From Actinomycetes bacterium (GTDB taxonomy: Bacteria; Actinomycetota; Acidimicrobiia; Acidimicrobiales; Acidimicrobiaceae): 64,000 nucleotides of DNA. A program made the position numbers and the translations under genes. Location of the stretch: contig JAKARV010000003.1 of NCBI GenBank assembly GCA_021819205.1, positions 1-64,000 on the forward strand, in the 5' to 3' direction. The notes under the pieces were generated by a model. It saw nothing but the letters and a program-made list of their open reading frames with translations. It was not told the origin of the DNA and searched no databases. Of this stretch, positions 63,850 through 64,000 are shown in pieces (positions within the stretch are counted from its first letter, which is position 1; each line of letters opens with the position of its first letter).

Positions 63850-64000
63850 GTGAACTTACAATCCTGGAGTGCCCGTCTCCGGCCGGTGGCGGTACTTGAC
63901 CCACTCCAGCAGGATACGCTACTCTACTTCGGCTCTACGGTCCTTGCGGCTTCGAACTTCTTTGTCGCCGCGGGCCTGGACTACCGGCAGTGGGGGCTCA
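63850..64000 (+). CDS. Start of a probable membrane protein (3' end beyond window)
   Basis: An open frame from the GTG at 63850 runs off the right edge (50 codons). It reads NLQSWSARLRPVAVLD then a hydrophobic stretch LLYFGSTVLAASNFFVAAGL, which resembles the first helix of polysaccharide flippases (Wzx/MATE-like). The evidence is only this hydrophobic start and the leaderless-type promoter, so the family call is tentative. Confidence 0.45.
   Translation, partial: MNLQSWSARLRPVAVLDPLQQDTLLYFGSTVLAASNFFVAAGLDYRQWGL

Overview
The window is a gene-dense, GC-rich bacterial chromosome segment with no mobile elements, CRISPR arrays or rRNA. Many starts are GTG or TTG, ATGA/GTGA stop-start overlaps are common, and coenzyme F420 genes are present. 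The gene order tig-clpP-clpX-folC-ndk-mreBCD-mrdA-rng-rplU-rpmA-obgE-proB-proA is the classical actinobacterial order. A second block, cofD/cofE - mannose-1-P guanylyltransferase - wbbL - rfbD ... acyl-CoA dehydrogenase - birA - accA, follows the order of Mycobacterium tuberculosis Rv3261-Rv3266c, Rv3274c, Rv3279c and Rv3285. I infer a deep-branching actinobacterium, plausibly Acidimicrobiia. That placement is inference.

Layout. 1-17.9 kb (all minus): CoxE-like VWA protein with its MoxR ATPase, proline synthesis (proB, proA), ribosome genes (obgE, rplU, rpmA), RNase G, the rod-shape and peptidoglycan set (mreBCD, mrdA, with no rodA beside it), ndk, folC, and the proteostasis set clpX, clpP, tig. 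A strong hairpin plus T-run lies between rpmA and obgE. 17.9-27.6 kb: a CsoR/CstR-family regulator with its own promoter, and two chemoreceptors that share sensor motifs and sigma-28-like promoters. Around them lie two tRNA genes, a DedA protein, a run of small enzymes (hydrolase, RecB-like Fe-S nuclease, PAP2, Nudix, DsbA-like) and a GalT-like enzyme. 27.6-30.6 kb: a histidine kinase overlapping zapE tail to tail, and a RibD-C reductase. 30.6-47.4 kb: a cell-surface glycan region with a giant GT2/membrane fusion and its DUF5719-like partner, an Rmd-like reductase and three GT4 transferases. It also holds F420 genes (cofD, cofE), NDP-sugar enzymes and dTDP-sugar genes (rfbA, rfbB, rfbD, wbbL; no rfbC). 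47.5-64 kb: acyl-CoA metabolism (acyl-CoA dehydrogenase, biotin ligase, biotin-dependent carboxylase alpha chain, methylmalonyl-CoA mutase large subunit), an M20 amidohydrolase, a nitroreductase, a rhodanese-MoeB fusion, Dps and a K+ channel. The end carries a palindrome-headed gene of unknown function, leucyl aminopeptidase, a PduO-type cobalamin adenosyltransferase and MetH. The last 150 bases begin what looks like a membrane protein.

How they work together. The mutase, the adenosyltransferase and MetH form a loose B12 neighbourhood. BirA would biotinylate the carboxylase that makes methylmalonyl-CoA or related products. The sugar-nucleotide enzymes and glycosyltransferases probably build a surface polysaccharide and the cell-wall linker.

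The least explained items are the chemoreceptor pair with a shared sensor signature, the RfbB homologue with a catalytic Asp changed to Cys and no rfbC nearby, the CsoR homologue with Gln in place of the metal-binding His, the 27-bp palindrome upstream of the unknown gene at 57.7 kb, and the GT2-membrane fusion with its DUF5719-like partner.
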